In this document: positions 52,901 to 62,894 of the stretch, in pieces
Layout: every line of letters starts with the position of its first letter
How positions within the stretch are numbered: position 1 is the first letter of the stretch
DNA from: Zoroaster sp. YZ-2022
Lineage: Eukaryota > Echinodermata > Asteroidea > Forcipulatida > Zoroasteridae
Reading direction: 5' to 3'
Assembly (NCBI GenBank): GCA_029582265.1
Contig: CM055837.1
Span: forward strand, 4,697,148 to 4,761,147
DNA: 64,000 bases
Notes under the pieces: model-generated
What the model was told of the DNA's origin: nothing
Database searches by the model: none
What the model saw: the letters and a program-made list of their open reading frames with translations, nothing else
Position numbers and translations under genes: made by a program

Positions 52901-55900
52901 AGCAATCAAATTTTGAAAAGTGCCAGTTTCATCCAGGGAATGCTGTATTCCATGAAGGGTAGGTTATCAGTGGTTTCGTCAGCTCTGTAGGCAGGGAGGA
53001 GGGAGGCTTTAGCCCTCCCCCCTGGATCCTTCAGGTAAAAGGCTAATTTTCTTAAAAAATAGATTTCTTAAAACTAATTTCAGTCAAATTTTGTGCATAT
53101 TGTTTTGGCAGCTGCCCTTGGTGTTGTAGCTGTTTAAACTGTCATTTTGAGCTCAAGGGGACATTGTTTCACCTTTTATTGTTTAAAATCCATCCACACT
53201 TTTAAATATTCAGTGCTTAAACTCCACTTTTACTGGGAAACTGAAACACTTTAACCCTAACCCCTAGGTATTCTGGCTAGGAACCTTCCTGAATCCTCCA
53301 AAATCCATCAGTGCACTTTTGCAAACATGCCCTTATCTTCAAAATGCACCATGCATTTTCGTTGATCTTTCATATTCAGCACTTATGGCCAGTACTTCTT
53401 GCCAGGTAGTAATTTTGCCCCATTTGAAGAGGTGAAAGTACCAGTTTCCAACAGTGCTGAATTTTCCCCCAAAAGTGCCCCTTGGAGGATTTTGCAGGAT
53501 TTGGGGTGGTTGGGGTTAATGAAAATAAACTCAAAAGTACAAGCTAACGAGTTAAATGAATTTAGCCTTTTTGATGCTGTTTGAATTGACCCTAACAACC
53601 CATCAAACTCCAACAGCTGGGTTTGTTGGATTTTGATGGACTCAAGACGGGGATACTTTACATGGGACCGGGTGTCCCACTTCCATCTAAGTCCAACAGT
53701 TGGGTGGTAGTGTTACTGCATAGTGTTGGATTTTGGTGGATTCAGGAAGGTTCTTAGCCAAAATAGCTTGGGGGTTAGGGTTAAGGGCACCCAAGTGGCA
53801 AATCTCCTGTGTAGATTAATATCTTTTTTTTTTAAATGCCTACCTTTTTACCTTGTGTCCTCTCTTGTTTGCCACTCTGGATCTGCCATTGGGGTGCCCT
53901 TATAGATACAGGAGAGAATGAGTCAGCCAATCAGAGACTAGATGAATCAACCATGCATTATGCTAATATATCTTTATCACGCTGTGGCCATCTTTGTCAT
54001 GTTCCCTGTATACTCAAGTGCATTATCTATCAATGCATACCAGGGACCAGACTACTTTTCCTTCCAGCCTCAGTTTGGTCATGTGGATATGTATAGAAGA
54101 TAAACAATGTGGCAGCACTGAAATTGCTATAATTGCACTTGAGTATACAGGGAACATGACAAAGATGGCCACAGCATGATTAAGATCTATTAGGATTGTG
54201 CATGGTTGATTCATCTAGTCTCTGATTGGCTGACTCATTCTCTCCTGTCGCAGAATGAAATATTGGTCCTGCTGTCAGAGGAAGACGACGGATTTCAACA
54301 ACTTCCTGGAGCAAGAGGGATGCACGATGAGCAGCCATGTCTGGGCCGTCAAGGAAGATGATATGAAGAAACTAATTGATTCCAGGTTTGTCATTCTGTC
54401 TGTCTTTCTGTGGAGCTGTGTTTGTTCATGTAACAATGGTTGATTATAGGATATTTCACTTTTTACACAAATGCAAAATGGAAGCAAATTACTGTGAATT
54501 GCACAGGAACCAAAAACTATTATTATTGTTATATTGTGGTATTTCAGTATTTTTCTGGCAAGTTTACTTCTATTTTTCTTGGCTAAACAGGGAATAAAAT
54601 GATTTCTGAAAATATTTCTTTATGACCAGATATGATTGGCATCAGACAGTCACCCATGTGGTGCTATCCATCTACTGTAAGAACTCCCAGCCAGAGCTTT
54701 CATTCCTTGAGGCAAACCAAGTCCTGTTAAATGTCAATATCTCCTTCAATCAGGGCATGAACCAATTCAAGAAGACCATTGTCCTAGAGGGGGTAAGTGT
54801 TCTTGGATGAGGGGCTAATTTCATAAAGCTGTTAAGCAGAAACAAATTGCTTACCGCCGATATTTGCTTACTGCCGATAATTGCTTACTGCCGATAGTTG
54901 CTTAGCGCCGATATTTGCTTAGCGCCGATATTTGCTTACCGCCGATATTTGCTTACCGCCGATATTTGCTTACCGCCGATATTTGCTTACCGCCGATATT
55001 TGCTTACCGCCGATATTTGCTTACCGCCGATATTTGCTTTGCAGATTTGTTGGATTACCACCCAAACGTTCATATAAAATGTGTGTAGTTTGGCTGGTAG
55101 TCTGTTTTATAATGCAAAATTATTTGCTAAGCAAAACTCTCTGCCCTAGCAGCTATACGAAATTGGCGCTGAGTGAATGGGCCTCCAACACCGATGCCAT
55201 GCTGCTGTACGACCCCAAGGAGCCTCCAAGCTTCTTCTCTGTACGCTGGAAAACCTCCACCAACCCGGACCTGGCCTTCGCCGTGTGCCGCAGCACCGAC
55301 CCGAAACCGGAGACTCGTCCTGGACAGATTTCCCCGCTCACACCACCGACCGTCCATCATCAAAGTTCCATCACTGGTGCAACCGGTATCAGGGAAACCT
55401 GCCAAAAGATGGAATTTCCGTAAGGCCAACTGGGAGGCGTTTGCTAAGGAGACGGAAGAAAGATCAGCTGTTCTGCCGGACCCAGAGGCAGCCGACGTGG
55501 ACGCCGCTTATGCAACCTACTGCGGGGTCCTCTTAGGTGCAGCAAAGAAGACCATCCCGCGCGGCTACAACAAGAACTACATCCCCGGGTGGGACGAAGA
55601 GTGCAGCCGCCTTCTGCGTGACCACCAGAGGGCTAGCTCCAGGGAGGAGGTGGACGCAACAGCGACGGCACTTCTCCAGAGGCTGGACATCACCCGTAGG
55701 GCTAGATGGACTGAAGTTGTTGAAGCGATCGACTTTACCCACTCTAGCCGTAAGGCGTGGCAGACTATCAACCAGCTGACAGGCAGAAGTACAAAGCCCC
55801 CTAGGTGCCCGGTCACAGCAGACGCCATCGCATCCCAGCTCCTGGGGAATGGCCGCTTCCCGGATGCAGACAAAGATGTCGCCCGTCTGATAACGCGGGA

Positions 55901-58725
55901 GGTGTCTTCCCTCTCCAGGGCGGCCAGCGCCGATTCCAACCTCTCAGGAGATTTCACAGCGGACGAACTCAGTGAGGCCATGAGTAAGCTCAAGCCGGGC
56001 AAAACTCCGGGCCGTGACAATATCCACCCGGAGTTCGTCACCCACCAGAGCACAACAACATCTGGTTGGCTCTGTGCATTCTTCTCGTCGTGCTACCGGA
56101 GGTGCAAGCTCCCTAAGATCTGGCGTTGGGCCTTTGTCATAGCCCTGCTGAAGCCAAACAAATCTTCAGAAGACCCCAAGGCGTATAGACCCATCTCGCT
56201 GCTCTGTGTCCCATTCAAGATCCTGGAGAGAATGATCCACAGCCGCATCGAGCCAGTGGTTGACTCACAGCTCCCACGGGAACAAGCTGGTTTCCGCCGC
56301 GGTAGGTCAACAGTGGACCAGGTAACACTACTTTCACAAAACATTGAAGACAGCTTCCAGGACAACGAGAAAGCTGGGGTAGTGTACCTGGACCTGACTG
56401 CCGCATACGACACCGTCTGGCTCCGTGGACTCCACCTGAAGCTGCTGAGGACAATCCCGGATCGGCATATGGTGAAGTTCATCACGGAGACGTTGTCTAA
56501 CCGCAGCTTTGTCTTGCACACCAGCGACGGCCAGCGCAGTAGGCTGAGAAGACTGAGGAATGGTGTCCCGCAGGGGTCGGTTCTTTCCCCGATGCTGTTC
56601 AACATATACATCTACGATCTACCGGAGACAGCATCCAGAAAGTACGGCTATGCGGACGATCTTGCCATCATGCTGAGACGACCCACATGGAAGGCACTGG
56701 AAGATGGGCTTAGTCAAGACATGGGCACCCTGGTAGCCTACCTTCGAAGGTGGCGTCTACAGCTCAGCACCAGCAAGACGGTAACAGCAGCATACCATCT
56801 CTGCTCCAGAGAAGCTAAGAGGGAACTGGAGGTGTGCGTGGACAACAAATGTCTGGAGTTCCAGCAAGCTCCGAAGTACCTCGGCGTGCGTCTGGACCGA
56901 ACACTGTCCTTCAAACAACATCTTGAAGAAGTCAAGGCAAAGATAACATCAAGGGTCGCGCTGATCCGTCGCCTTGCTGGCACGACGTGGGGAGCCTCTG
57001 CGAAGACGCTGCGGATATCCACCCAAGCCCTGGTCTTCTCTGTAGCGGAATACTGTGCCCCAGCCTGGTGCAGAAGCCCACATGCAAGAAAGGTTGACGT
57101 GGCTATACACAACGCCCTTCGGATCATAACTGGATGCCTGAAGCCTACCCCTGTCTTCTTTCTGCCAGTCCTTGCGGGAATCGCTCCGGCTGGCCTCCGA
57201 CGGAAGGCTGCCACCCTCGCCCTGGCAAAGAAAGCCCAGAAATATGACTGGCACATCCTGTACAACATCACAACGACAGCAGCGCCCCCAAGCAGACTCA
57301 AGTCCCGCCACCCCTACAACAAGGTGGCACAAGAGATGCTCCATTCCACTACTGAGGACCTGTCCAGAGATGGATGGCTGGCGGCAGCGTGGAAGCAGGA
57401 GTGGGAGAGGGCCGGGCCATCCCGCATCCACCACTACATCTGGGATCCAGGAGATGGCGCCATAGGAGGAGACGATCTTCCACGCCGGCAATGGACTTTG
57501 TTGAACCGTCTGAACTGGGGTTGGTCGCTTCAACTCTTCCATGAAGAAGTGGGGCCTGGCAGACAGCGCTGCATGCGAGTGCTGGCGACCGGGCAGACTG
57601 CCAATCACATAATAACCACCTGCCCCCTATACAGACCACCCTCGGAAGCCAGCCTCTTTGACGTAGGACCAGAGACGAAGGCATGGCTACAAGACACTGA
57701 GTTGGACCTCTGAGGTTCCGATGTTACACGAAAGAAGAAGAGAAGAAGAAGAAGATGGGGAAAAGCTAGACAGTTATGAAGGAGTATGAGATGAGCCCAA
57801 TTACATGTACATAGCGTTGCTTACCGGTAAGCAAATTTTCGTGCTAACTAAAGCAGACAAATTTGCTTAAAGCATAAGCGTATTTCACAGGTTAACAAGA
57901 AAATTTAGAGTGGTGCATGCGCGTTGACCATGGATTTGTATTGTTGCGTCACTCATTCGCTAGCAAGTTAGCTGGCAAGTTAGCATGCCTTTCTCTATGC
58001 TTAACAGTTAGCAGCGCTATGAAATGAAAAATTTACAGTGAGCAAAAAATTGGCTGTTTAGCGGCTCTATGAAATGTGGCCCTGGTTGTTACAAAGTGTT
58101 AGATTAGGAATGAAAAAATCACCAAATTGTCAAATATTTTATGTAAATCTTACTTGATATCAATGATGATAGTATCAACCTTCCTTACAAATAATTTGAT
58201 CTGAGGTGCTTTCATTTTTAAGCCGTTAATTCTAACTGAGTGATTTTCAAGGGCTGGAATCCTACAACCAATGTGATTGAGAAGTTGAAGGGGCAATATC
58301 ATCACGATCAACAGGGCATGGAATCAGAGTGCTAGTTTTAGATTAACTCAGTGACTGAAAATAATACCCCACATGATAAGGTCATATTACCGTTGCTGCT
58401 GCATAAATGAGCCAGTAATTTTCAGTCACCATGTTAATCTTAAATTAGGACACCAATTCCCATGCCCTGTTGAAAGTTTGCTCTGATCATGACGATCAAG
58501 GTCTGAGACATTCCACCAATAATCCAAAATGCAGACAACTCCTGACAGCCATTTTTATTTCCCATTGTTGTCTAGGTGATAGTCCCGACGAAAAGCTCTA
58601 TGACGATGCTTGGAAGCAAATGTGAGATTAAACTCAAGAAAGGACAGGCTTACTCCTGGAAGAGATACGAACTTCCTCAAAAGAGCAACGATATGGCCTG
58701 CCAAGAAAATGACATTGATCATTGA
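46939..58725 (+). CDS. CHORDC1: CHORD-domain protein (CHORDC1/morgana), HSP90 co-chaperone
   Basis: Zinc-binding HSP90 co-chaperone, animal relative of plant RAR1, restraining ROCK2 and centrosome duplication (family knowledge). Exons 46939-47017, 47893-47999, 49208-49288, 50648-50709, 50924-51021, 51383-51444, 52888-52958, 54254-54385, 54630-54792, 58576-58725; 1005 nt, 334 residues plus stop, close to the vertebrate 332. CHORD I begins [10 protein letters not shown] with later [19 protein letters not shown] and GCSKGPH. CHORD II begins [10 protein letters not shown] with [18 protein letters not shown] and GCT. The CS domain starts [18 protein letters not shown] and ends [15 protein letters not shown] in the last exon. 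All CHORD Cys/His ligands appear present. The last intron carries a LINE insertion; the intron before exon 8 ends in a transposon. Start ATG 46939 has no competing upstream in-frame start in the exon. Confidence 0.95.
48061..48308. mobile_element. Foldback element with palindromic satellite core
   Basis: CTAATTGCATTCGCACATGCG and CACTGGTTGGCAAACTCAAA at left, mirrored at right ending GAATGTAATTAG. Core 48115-48185 repeats CGCTATAGCGCCTAGCGCA. Confidence 0.85.
48770..48904. mobile_element. TTAA-flanked MITE, short
   Basis: TTAACCCTAACCCCCTAATGG to TTTGATAGGGTTAA; 135 bp. Confidence 0.75.
48983..49136. mobile_element. hAT-like MITE fragment
   Basis: CTCTCGTTTCTTGTTTGTGG to GTCAAATCACACCCCCG; 5' end missing. 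Confidence 0.6.
49497..49570 (+). repeat. 16-bp tandem repeat
   Basis: CCAGGTACCAGCCTAT in about 4.5 copies. Confidence 0.88.
49622..50624. mobile_element. hAT-like MITE swollen by an internal 58-bp array
   Basis: Ends CAAGCCTATGATTTCTCAGG and CAAATCACACCCCTG. Normal copies are 190-270 bp. Here the segment CAGGAGGTTCAGGGGGCTTTG plus TCCTCTAGACCAAAGGGAG is repeated about 13 times (49836-50580). In CHORDC1 intron 3. Confidence 0.88.
51088..51306. mobile_element. AGGGACA-family TTAA MITE
   Basis: TTAAAGGGACAATATCATC to GATATTGTCCCTTTAA. CHORDC1 intron 5. Confidence 0.85.
51522..51919. mobile_element. TTAA MITE subfamily 2 with a 9-bp internal array
   Basis: TTACCCTTCTACTACAGCTG to GAAGGGTTAA; contains about 12 copies of TTTTGACTG at 51592-51701, where other copies have one or two. 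Confidence 0.85.
52143..52406. mobile_element. TTAA-flanked element, CCAGTTCGC ends, copy 2
   Basis: TTAACCAGTTCGCACCGGG to ACACGAACTGGTTA; sister of 26230-26489. Confidence 0.85.
52540..52857. mobile_element. TTAA-flanked MITE, subfamily 2
   Basis: TTAACCCTCCTACTACTACAA to GTAGGAGGGTTTTAA; ends 31 bp before CHORDC1 exon 52888-52958. Confidence 0.85.
53251..53519. mobile_element. TTAA-flanked MITE, subfamily 4, copy 4
   Basis: TTAACCCTAACCCCTAGG to GGTTGGGGTTAA; very similar to 36537-36809. Confidence 0.85.
53585..53784. mobile_element. TTAA-type MITE, CTCCAACAG variant
   Basis: TTGACCCTAACAACCC to GGGGGTTAGGGTTAA; left target decayed. Confidence 0.65.
53908..54248. mobile_element. Inverted-repeat element abutting a CHORDC1 exon
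   Basis: First 50 bp (ACAGGAGAGAATGAGTCAGC onward) are a perfect inverted match to the last 50 bp; similarity continues to about 135 bp. It ends CTCATTCTCTCCTGT at 54248, and CGCAG then leads straight into exon 54254-54385. Also contains GGAACATGACAAAGATGGCC. Confidence 0.9.
54812..55172. mobile_element. TTTCATAGAGCTGCT foldback with a 16-bp internal array
   Basis: CTAATTTCATAAAGCTGTTAAG at left and AGCAGCTATACGAAATTGG at right are mirrored ends. Between them about 12 copies of CGCCGATATTTGCTTA (54850-55040). Confidence 0.8.
55173..57765 (+). mobile_element. 5'-truncated non-LTR retrotransposon (LINE) with long RT frame
   Basis: An 846-codon frame (55173-57713) holds a reverse transcriptase: [48 protein letters not shown], motif [12 protein letters not shown] (about residue 406), motif [17 protein letters not shown] (464) and motif C YADDLAI (493). 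Before it, another frame reads [17 protein letters not shown], the tail of the apurinic-like endonuclease, so the 5' part is lost and frameshifted near 55310. The C-terminal His/Cys region is disturbed by two compensating shifts (about 57513 and 57585). GC content is well above neighbours. A GAA-rich tail (57730-57757) marks the 3' end. Jockey/CR1-type group; sits in the last CHORDC1 intron in the sense direction. Confidence 0.9.
57835..58084. mobile_element. TTTCATAGAGC foldback, diverged
   Basis: GCTTACCGGTAAGCAAATTT at left and GGCTCTATGAAATGTGGCCC at right; GCTAGCAAGTTAGCTGGC in the middle. Confidence 0.55.
58286..58500. mobile_element. AGGGACA-family MITE
   Basis: GGGGCAATATCATCACGATC to GAAAGTTTGCTCTGATCATG; ends 75 bp before the last CHORDC1 exon, terminal TTAA lost. 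Confidence 0.75.
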
Positions 58726-58847
58726 TGACGGCTTTCTCTTTGTACAGATGAAAATATTGGAAATTATAGAAAACCACATTTATTATGGGAATAATTATTT
58801 TTTATTGTCTCTTATTAAACCAGATCATGGTGTCATTAAGACCACAC

Positions 58848-58853
58848 AATAAA
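58848..58853 (+). promoter_or_regulatory. Poly(A) signal AATAAA for CHORDC1
   Basis: AATAAA 123 nt after the CHORDC1 stop codon. It lies in the A-rich terminal inverted repeat of a repeat element (58848-59156), which in its better copy reads GGCCAAAAAAAAAGTCTCC. Confidence 0.5.
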
Positions 58854-59156
58854 AGTCTCTGGTTTCTGGTCATAGGTAATCTTCAAAATCGGTGCAGTGA
58901 CTAGGCCAAGTGATGACGCTTTAAAAAAAAAATTTTTTTTTAAAGTGAACGTATGGTGGCTAAGAGAGGCCTCCACAAATCAGGCAAATGCTCATACCCC
59001 TGTGTGAAAAAGTTAAAAACACAGTGTCAGAATTCCAATTGATCCAGCAGTTTTGGCTGCAATTGAATCATTTCATAGTAAAAAAAAAATTGCTGAAGCG
59101 CGGGTCTGAGGCCACACACGCGGAGACCAGAAACCGGAGACTTTTTTTTGTTGGCC
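58848..59156. mobile_element. GGCCAAC...GTCTCCGG family element in the CHORDC1 3' region
   Basis: AAAAGTCTCTGGTTTCTGGTC at left and GACCAGAAACCGGAGAC plus TTGTTGGCC at right. Confidence 0.75.
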
Positions 59157-59390
59157 TAACTTACTTGCCAGTTTTCCTGTTTTGAGACGGCTAGACGGGA
59201 ACGACTCACATCTTCAAAAATAAGTATTAACCCATTAAAAATACAAATCATGACACTGTAGCACACTAAATGAGTAAGATTGTATTTATGTGTAAACCAA
59301 TGATCTATTGTAACTGATAGGTTCTATGCACTGGTAAAATATTGTGTTCAGTTTATTAAATGATTCTCAAGAGCCTCAGAGGAAACAGGG

Positions 59391-59967
59391 GACCAATTTC
59401 ATAGAGCTGCTTAGCACACAAATGTGCTGAATACACACAATTTGTGCTTAGCAAAAATAGGTTACCAGCCAAACTGTCTCATGTGGAGTGTTTTGGAGTG
59501 TCATGGCCGAGTGGTCTAGCTTACCGGACTCGAGTTCTAGTGTTAGCAGTAGAATGTGGGTTCAGATCCCGGTCATGACACTTGTGTCCTTGAGCAAGAC
59601 ACTTAACCACAATTGCTTATAGGGGCAGAGGCAGTTTAACAACTGCCTTGTTCTCACTAGTTACCCCTCCCAGTCATATTCGCACCGTGAAGAGGCTGGT
59701 TATTAACTTGTCTTGTTTCGGTGCGAGGGGCTGGTTTCTTCAGTGTGGAGTCGTCGTAACAACTCAATGACTTAGTAGCCCCCAACTTGGAGTGGCCATT
59801 GACCCTTGTGTGAAGCGACTTGCATTAAATTAAATTTAAAAAAAATAATAATAAATAAAAAATAAAAAAAAATAAAAAAGTATATTGCTTCTGGCAGTCT
59901 CTCTGCTTATTTTGACTTAGCAGATGTTCTAATATTCTCTGCTTAGCAGGTCTATGAAATTGGGCTC
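59391..59967. mobile_element. TTTCATAGAGCTGCT foldback split by a SINE
   Basis: Left half 59391-59493 and right half 59880-59967 are mirrored (ATTTCATAGAGCTGCTTAGC and GCTTAGCAGGTCTATGAAAT); a tRNA-derived SINE lies between. Confidence 0.8.
59494..59880 (+). mobile_element. tRNA-derived SINE, second subfamily
   Basis: TCATGGCCGAGTGGTCTAGC (box A-like), long variable arm, GGGTTCAGATCCC (box B), then GAGCAAGACACTTAACC and a body with GTGTGAAGCGACTTGC, ending in an AAAT/A-rich tail at 59835-59878. Confidence 0.78.
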
Positions 59968-60178
59968 TTGTCATTGATAACAGATGGGGCATTTTAAATA
60001 ACAAAATGCGGTATAAATTAAGTTAAATATTTCAAATTCATAGTTAATAGTTCTGGAGGAAAAGTTATTTTTGTATGGATATGATAAGGACCATTACATA
60101 AAAGAGTAAATATTAACAACTATCCTAAATTTTGATATATGTGTAAAATAAAATATAAAATTTCAACAAAATTTAGAA

Positions 60179-60392
60179 TAAACCCTTTCACGGTAATATG
60201 CGCCATGTTTTTGACGGGGCAAAATTGTTTATTTCGAACACTCGTTGCCGTCTGCGACCCAGCGCTCGAACTTCATGTACATTCCAGATGCGTGCTGAAG
60301 TTCGAGCGCTGGGTCACAGACGGCAACGAATGTTCGAAATAAACAATTTTGCCCCATCAAAAACATGGCGCATATTATCGTGAAAGGGTTTA
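60179..60392. mobile_element. 215-bp near-perfect palindrome, copy 2
   Basis: Same ends and arms as 31802-32016, with a different central dozen bases. Confidence 0.88.
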
Positions 60393-60436
60393 TTGTTACT
60401 TAATTACAATGTTGAATATTCAATGGTTACATTATA

Positions 60437-61334
60437 CAGGGCGACTCAAAAAAAAGGTAATCCACAAATAATGGGTTAATATGACCAGGTTATGAGATTT
60501 ATGATTATAAACATGATTGCATCATGAGGTAGGAGCTATTAGCTTTCCATTGATATCATCCTTGCATTCATGCGATCACACATCACTGAGCACCATTGTC
60601 TTGAAAATGGAACATCAAATTCCAAAATGTGCAGGTTGGTGAATAATGGGCCCAATGGGCAAACATCCAGAGGAATTGGGCTCATATCCAAACAGAGACA
60701 AGATACGTAGGTTACAGGACACACATTTAAATGATTGAAAGAAAACATATCTTATTCATGATAATGATTTTATTTGATAAGATCATTAACCCTTTAGGCA
60801 CCAACACCTTCCACATGTCCACCTCCTCTCTCCACACAAAGTCCACAGCGACGATGCATGTCTTGCACAGCTCTTCTCACCATAGCTGGGTCATTGCGCA
60901 GAATGTTGACTTCTGTGTTGATACGATCCTGTAACTCATCAATATCTCGAGGACATGTGGAAGGTGTTGGTGCCTAAAGGGTTAATGATCTTATCAAATA
61001 AAATCATTATCATGAATAAGATATGTTTTCTTTCAATTATTTAAATGTGTGTCCTGTAACCTACGTATCTTGTCTCTGTTTGGATATGAGCCCAATTCCT
61101 CTGGATGTTTGCCCATTGGGCCCATTATTCACCAACCTGCACATTTTGGAATTTGATGTTCCATTTTCAAGACAATGGTGCTCAGTGATGTGTGATCGCA
61201 TGAATGCAAGGATGGTATCAATGGAAAGCTAATAGCTCCTACCTCATGATGCAATCATGTTTATAATCATAAATCTCATAACCTGGTCATATTAACCCAT
61301 TATTTGTGGATTACCTTTTTTTTGAGTCGCCCTG
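60437..61334. mobile_element. 898-bp TA-flanked palindromic mariner-type derivative
   Basis: CAGGGCGACTCAAAAAAAA at left is mirrored at right, TA on both sides. Arms about 380 bp, almost identical. The loop (about 60800-60970) holds a transposase C-terminus on the - strand. Two copies of the same transposon end face outwards. Confidence 0.9.
60794..60949 (-). pseudogene. C-terminal transposase fragment in the palindrome loop
   Basis: On the - strand the frame reads RDIDELQDRINTEVNILRN, then MVRRAVQDMHRRCGLCVER, then GGGHVEGVGA and a stop. This Ile/Leu-rich helix followed by RxxxCxxxxGGHxE is the usual end of Tc1/mariner-like transposases. No catalytic DDE part is present, so it cannot be active. 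Confidence 0.7.
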
Positions 61335-61335
61335 T

Positions 61336-62440
61336 ACAATAATTATCTTGTTCTCTGTTAATAACTGTTTCTTATTATATTTCTTAACAAAAGGCCAGTG
61401 CACAGTTATAGACATATTTCTGTAATTCTCAGTAACAAAAGATTGTATGGCTGTGAGAAAAATTAAAACCTGTATTATGGGCTCAACCGAAGCAGTCTAC
61501 CTTACGTGTTTATTTTATTTGTTGTTGTTTTTTTAAATAAAAAGGCAAAGAGACCACAAAATAGTTTTTGAACTAAACTTGGACACAAGCTTATGCTGCT
61601 TTTAGGTAAATTATAACTTCTGATTGAATGGAAAACTGGGAGAATAAAATAATTAAGAGAAAAACACCCATATGATGTACACAATTGGATAGACTTCGGT
61701 CCTTTCAGGGTCCCAAATTTCAAGTTCAAAGAGCTTTATAATGGATTTAAATGTTTTTTTTGCCAATGAAAAGTTGAACTTTATTTGTTAACAATGGGGT
61801 CCATCAAAAGGAATTGAGATCAAGACCTCCTCCCCCCCCCCCCACTCCTAAATCCCCATATTTTTTTGTTTTTAAGTTAAAGAAGTCATTTTGTGAATAC
61901 AGCCTACAGGATTATGAAATAACGATAATTTCTTTAAGGATATTGTTATTATTTATTTGGAATTAACAAGTCCAACTGCTTCTTTCCCTTCACAGTCTCC
62001 TATTTTTAGAATAATGATGTAATTGTACAGCGACATACAAAGCAAAACAATCATGGCATTTTTTTTCTAAACTGGCCTTCGTGCCAAGTGCCACTGATAA
62101 TAGAGTTGTTTTGCCCAAGTTTTAGGTGTTACTGGTAGACTTGGTAATAAATAATCCTTAATAGTTCCATAAAAAAACATTTTCTACAATCATTCTATTG
62201 CTGGATGTCTTTGCTTTAATTAAAGTTAATAAGTTTATATTACTTAGGCCTAGCCTAGTAACTGTGTTACTCGTTTTGTTTGGATTATTTAATTTACATT
62301 GTCCTTGGGCTTGGAAGTTTTGTCGTTGAAATTACGTGACAAATCTCGGAGGTGATACACAACGTTTTCATACACTTTTGAACAATCAAATGAATTGTCA
62401 CGGAATATGTAAAATTTAAGGGAGGAAAAAAAAACCCTTT
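61336..62440. other. Intergenic stretch, nothing recognised
   Basis: AT-rich with a C-run at 61833-61845. No conserved reading frame or shared repeat seen. Confidence 0.5.
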
Positions 62441-62513
62441 CGACCTTGCCAGGACTCGAACCTGGAATCCCCTGATCCGTAGTCAGATGCCTTATCCATT
62501 GGGCCACAAGGCC
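62441..62513 (-). tRNA. tRNA-Arg (anticodon ACG)
   Basis: On the - strand a 73-nt cloverleaf folds: acceptor GGCCTTG with CAAGGTC (one G-U), D arm with AATGGATAA, anticodon stem TCTGA/TCAGG around loop CTACGGA giving anticodon ACG, and T arm CCAGG-TTCGAGT-CCTGG, with a G discriminator. No intron and no encoded CCA. On the same strand, TTTTTT follows about 10 nt past the 3' end, a pol III terminator. Internal A and B boxes look intact, so this is likely a functional gene. Confidence 0.93.
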
Positions 62514-62845
62514 TCGGTATTATCCAGGGTGGACTTATAAAATATGAATTATTGTTTCGTTGTTTTTGTGTGCTGCATGCATGATATGTCATAAACTTGT
62601 ACAAGTCATTGGTTGTAATTTGATTGAGCCTTTAGCAAGCGACGCGTTGCAGATATACGTGCAAAACGACATGTAGTAGGAAACGACATAGGCAGCTCTA
62701 ATATTTGTTCTGAAAAGCGCGCGTTTTTTCTTGGTCATCTTTAAATGAGGGCGGTATCACTCCCCCTACGTGGAGAACATTTTTGATAAATTTTTAAGAA
62801 GTTATGGGGTCCGTCGACATCTTCTTCATGTATGATGTCATCAAG

Positions 62846-62894
62846 ATGGCGGAAAATACAGTGGTAGAAGACGGATCTTTCCAGCTAAAAGAAG
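62846..62894 (+). CDS. Probable first coding exon of an unidentified gene
   Basis: ATGG in a strong context (AAG before it) opens 16 codons reading MAENTVVEDGSFQLKE and ends at GAAG/GTAATT, a plausible donor. GC rises just upstream compared with flanking DNA, as at a promoter. A possible continuation starts after TTTTTTTAGCAG at 63240 and would stop within 33 codons; its protein is not recognised. Either the true second exon lies beyond the window or this is a small protein. Function unknown. Confidence 0.35.

Noticed and set aside
55577..57684. Several - strand open frames of 100-219 codons
   Set aside because: Antisense shadows of the GC-rich LINE reverse-transcriptase frame; no similarity recognised.
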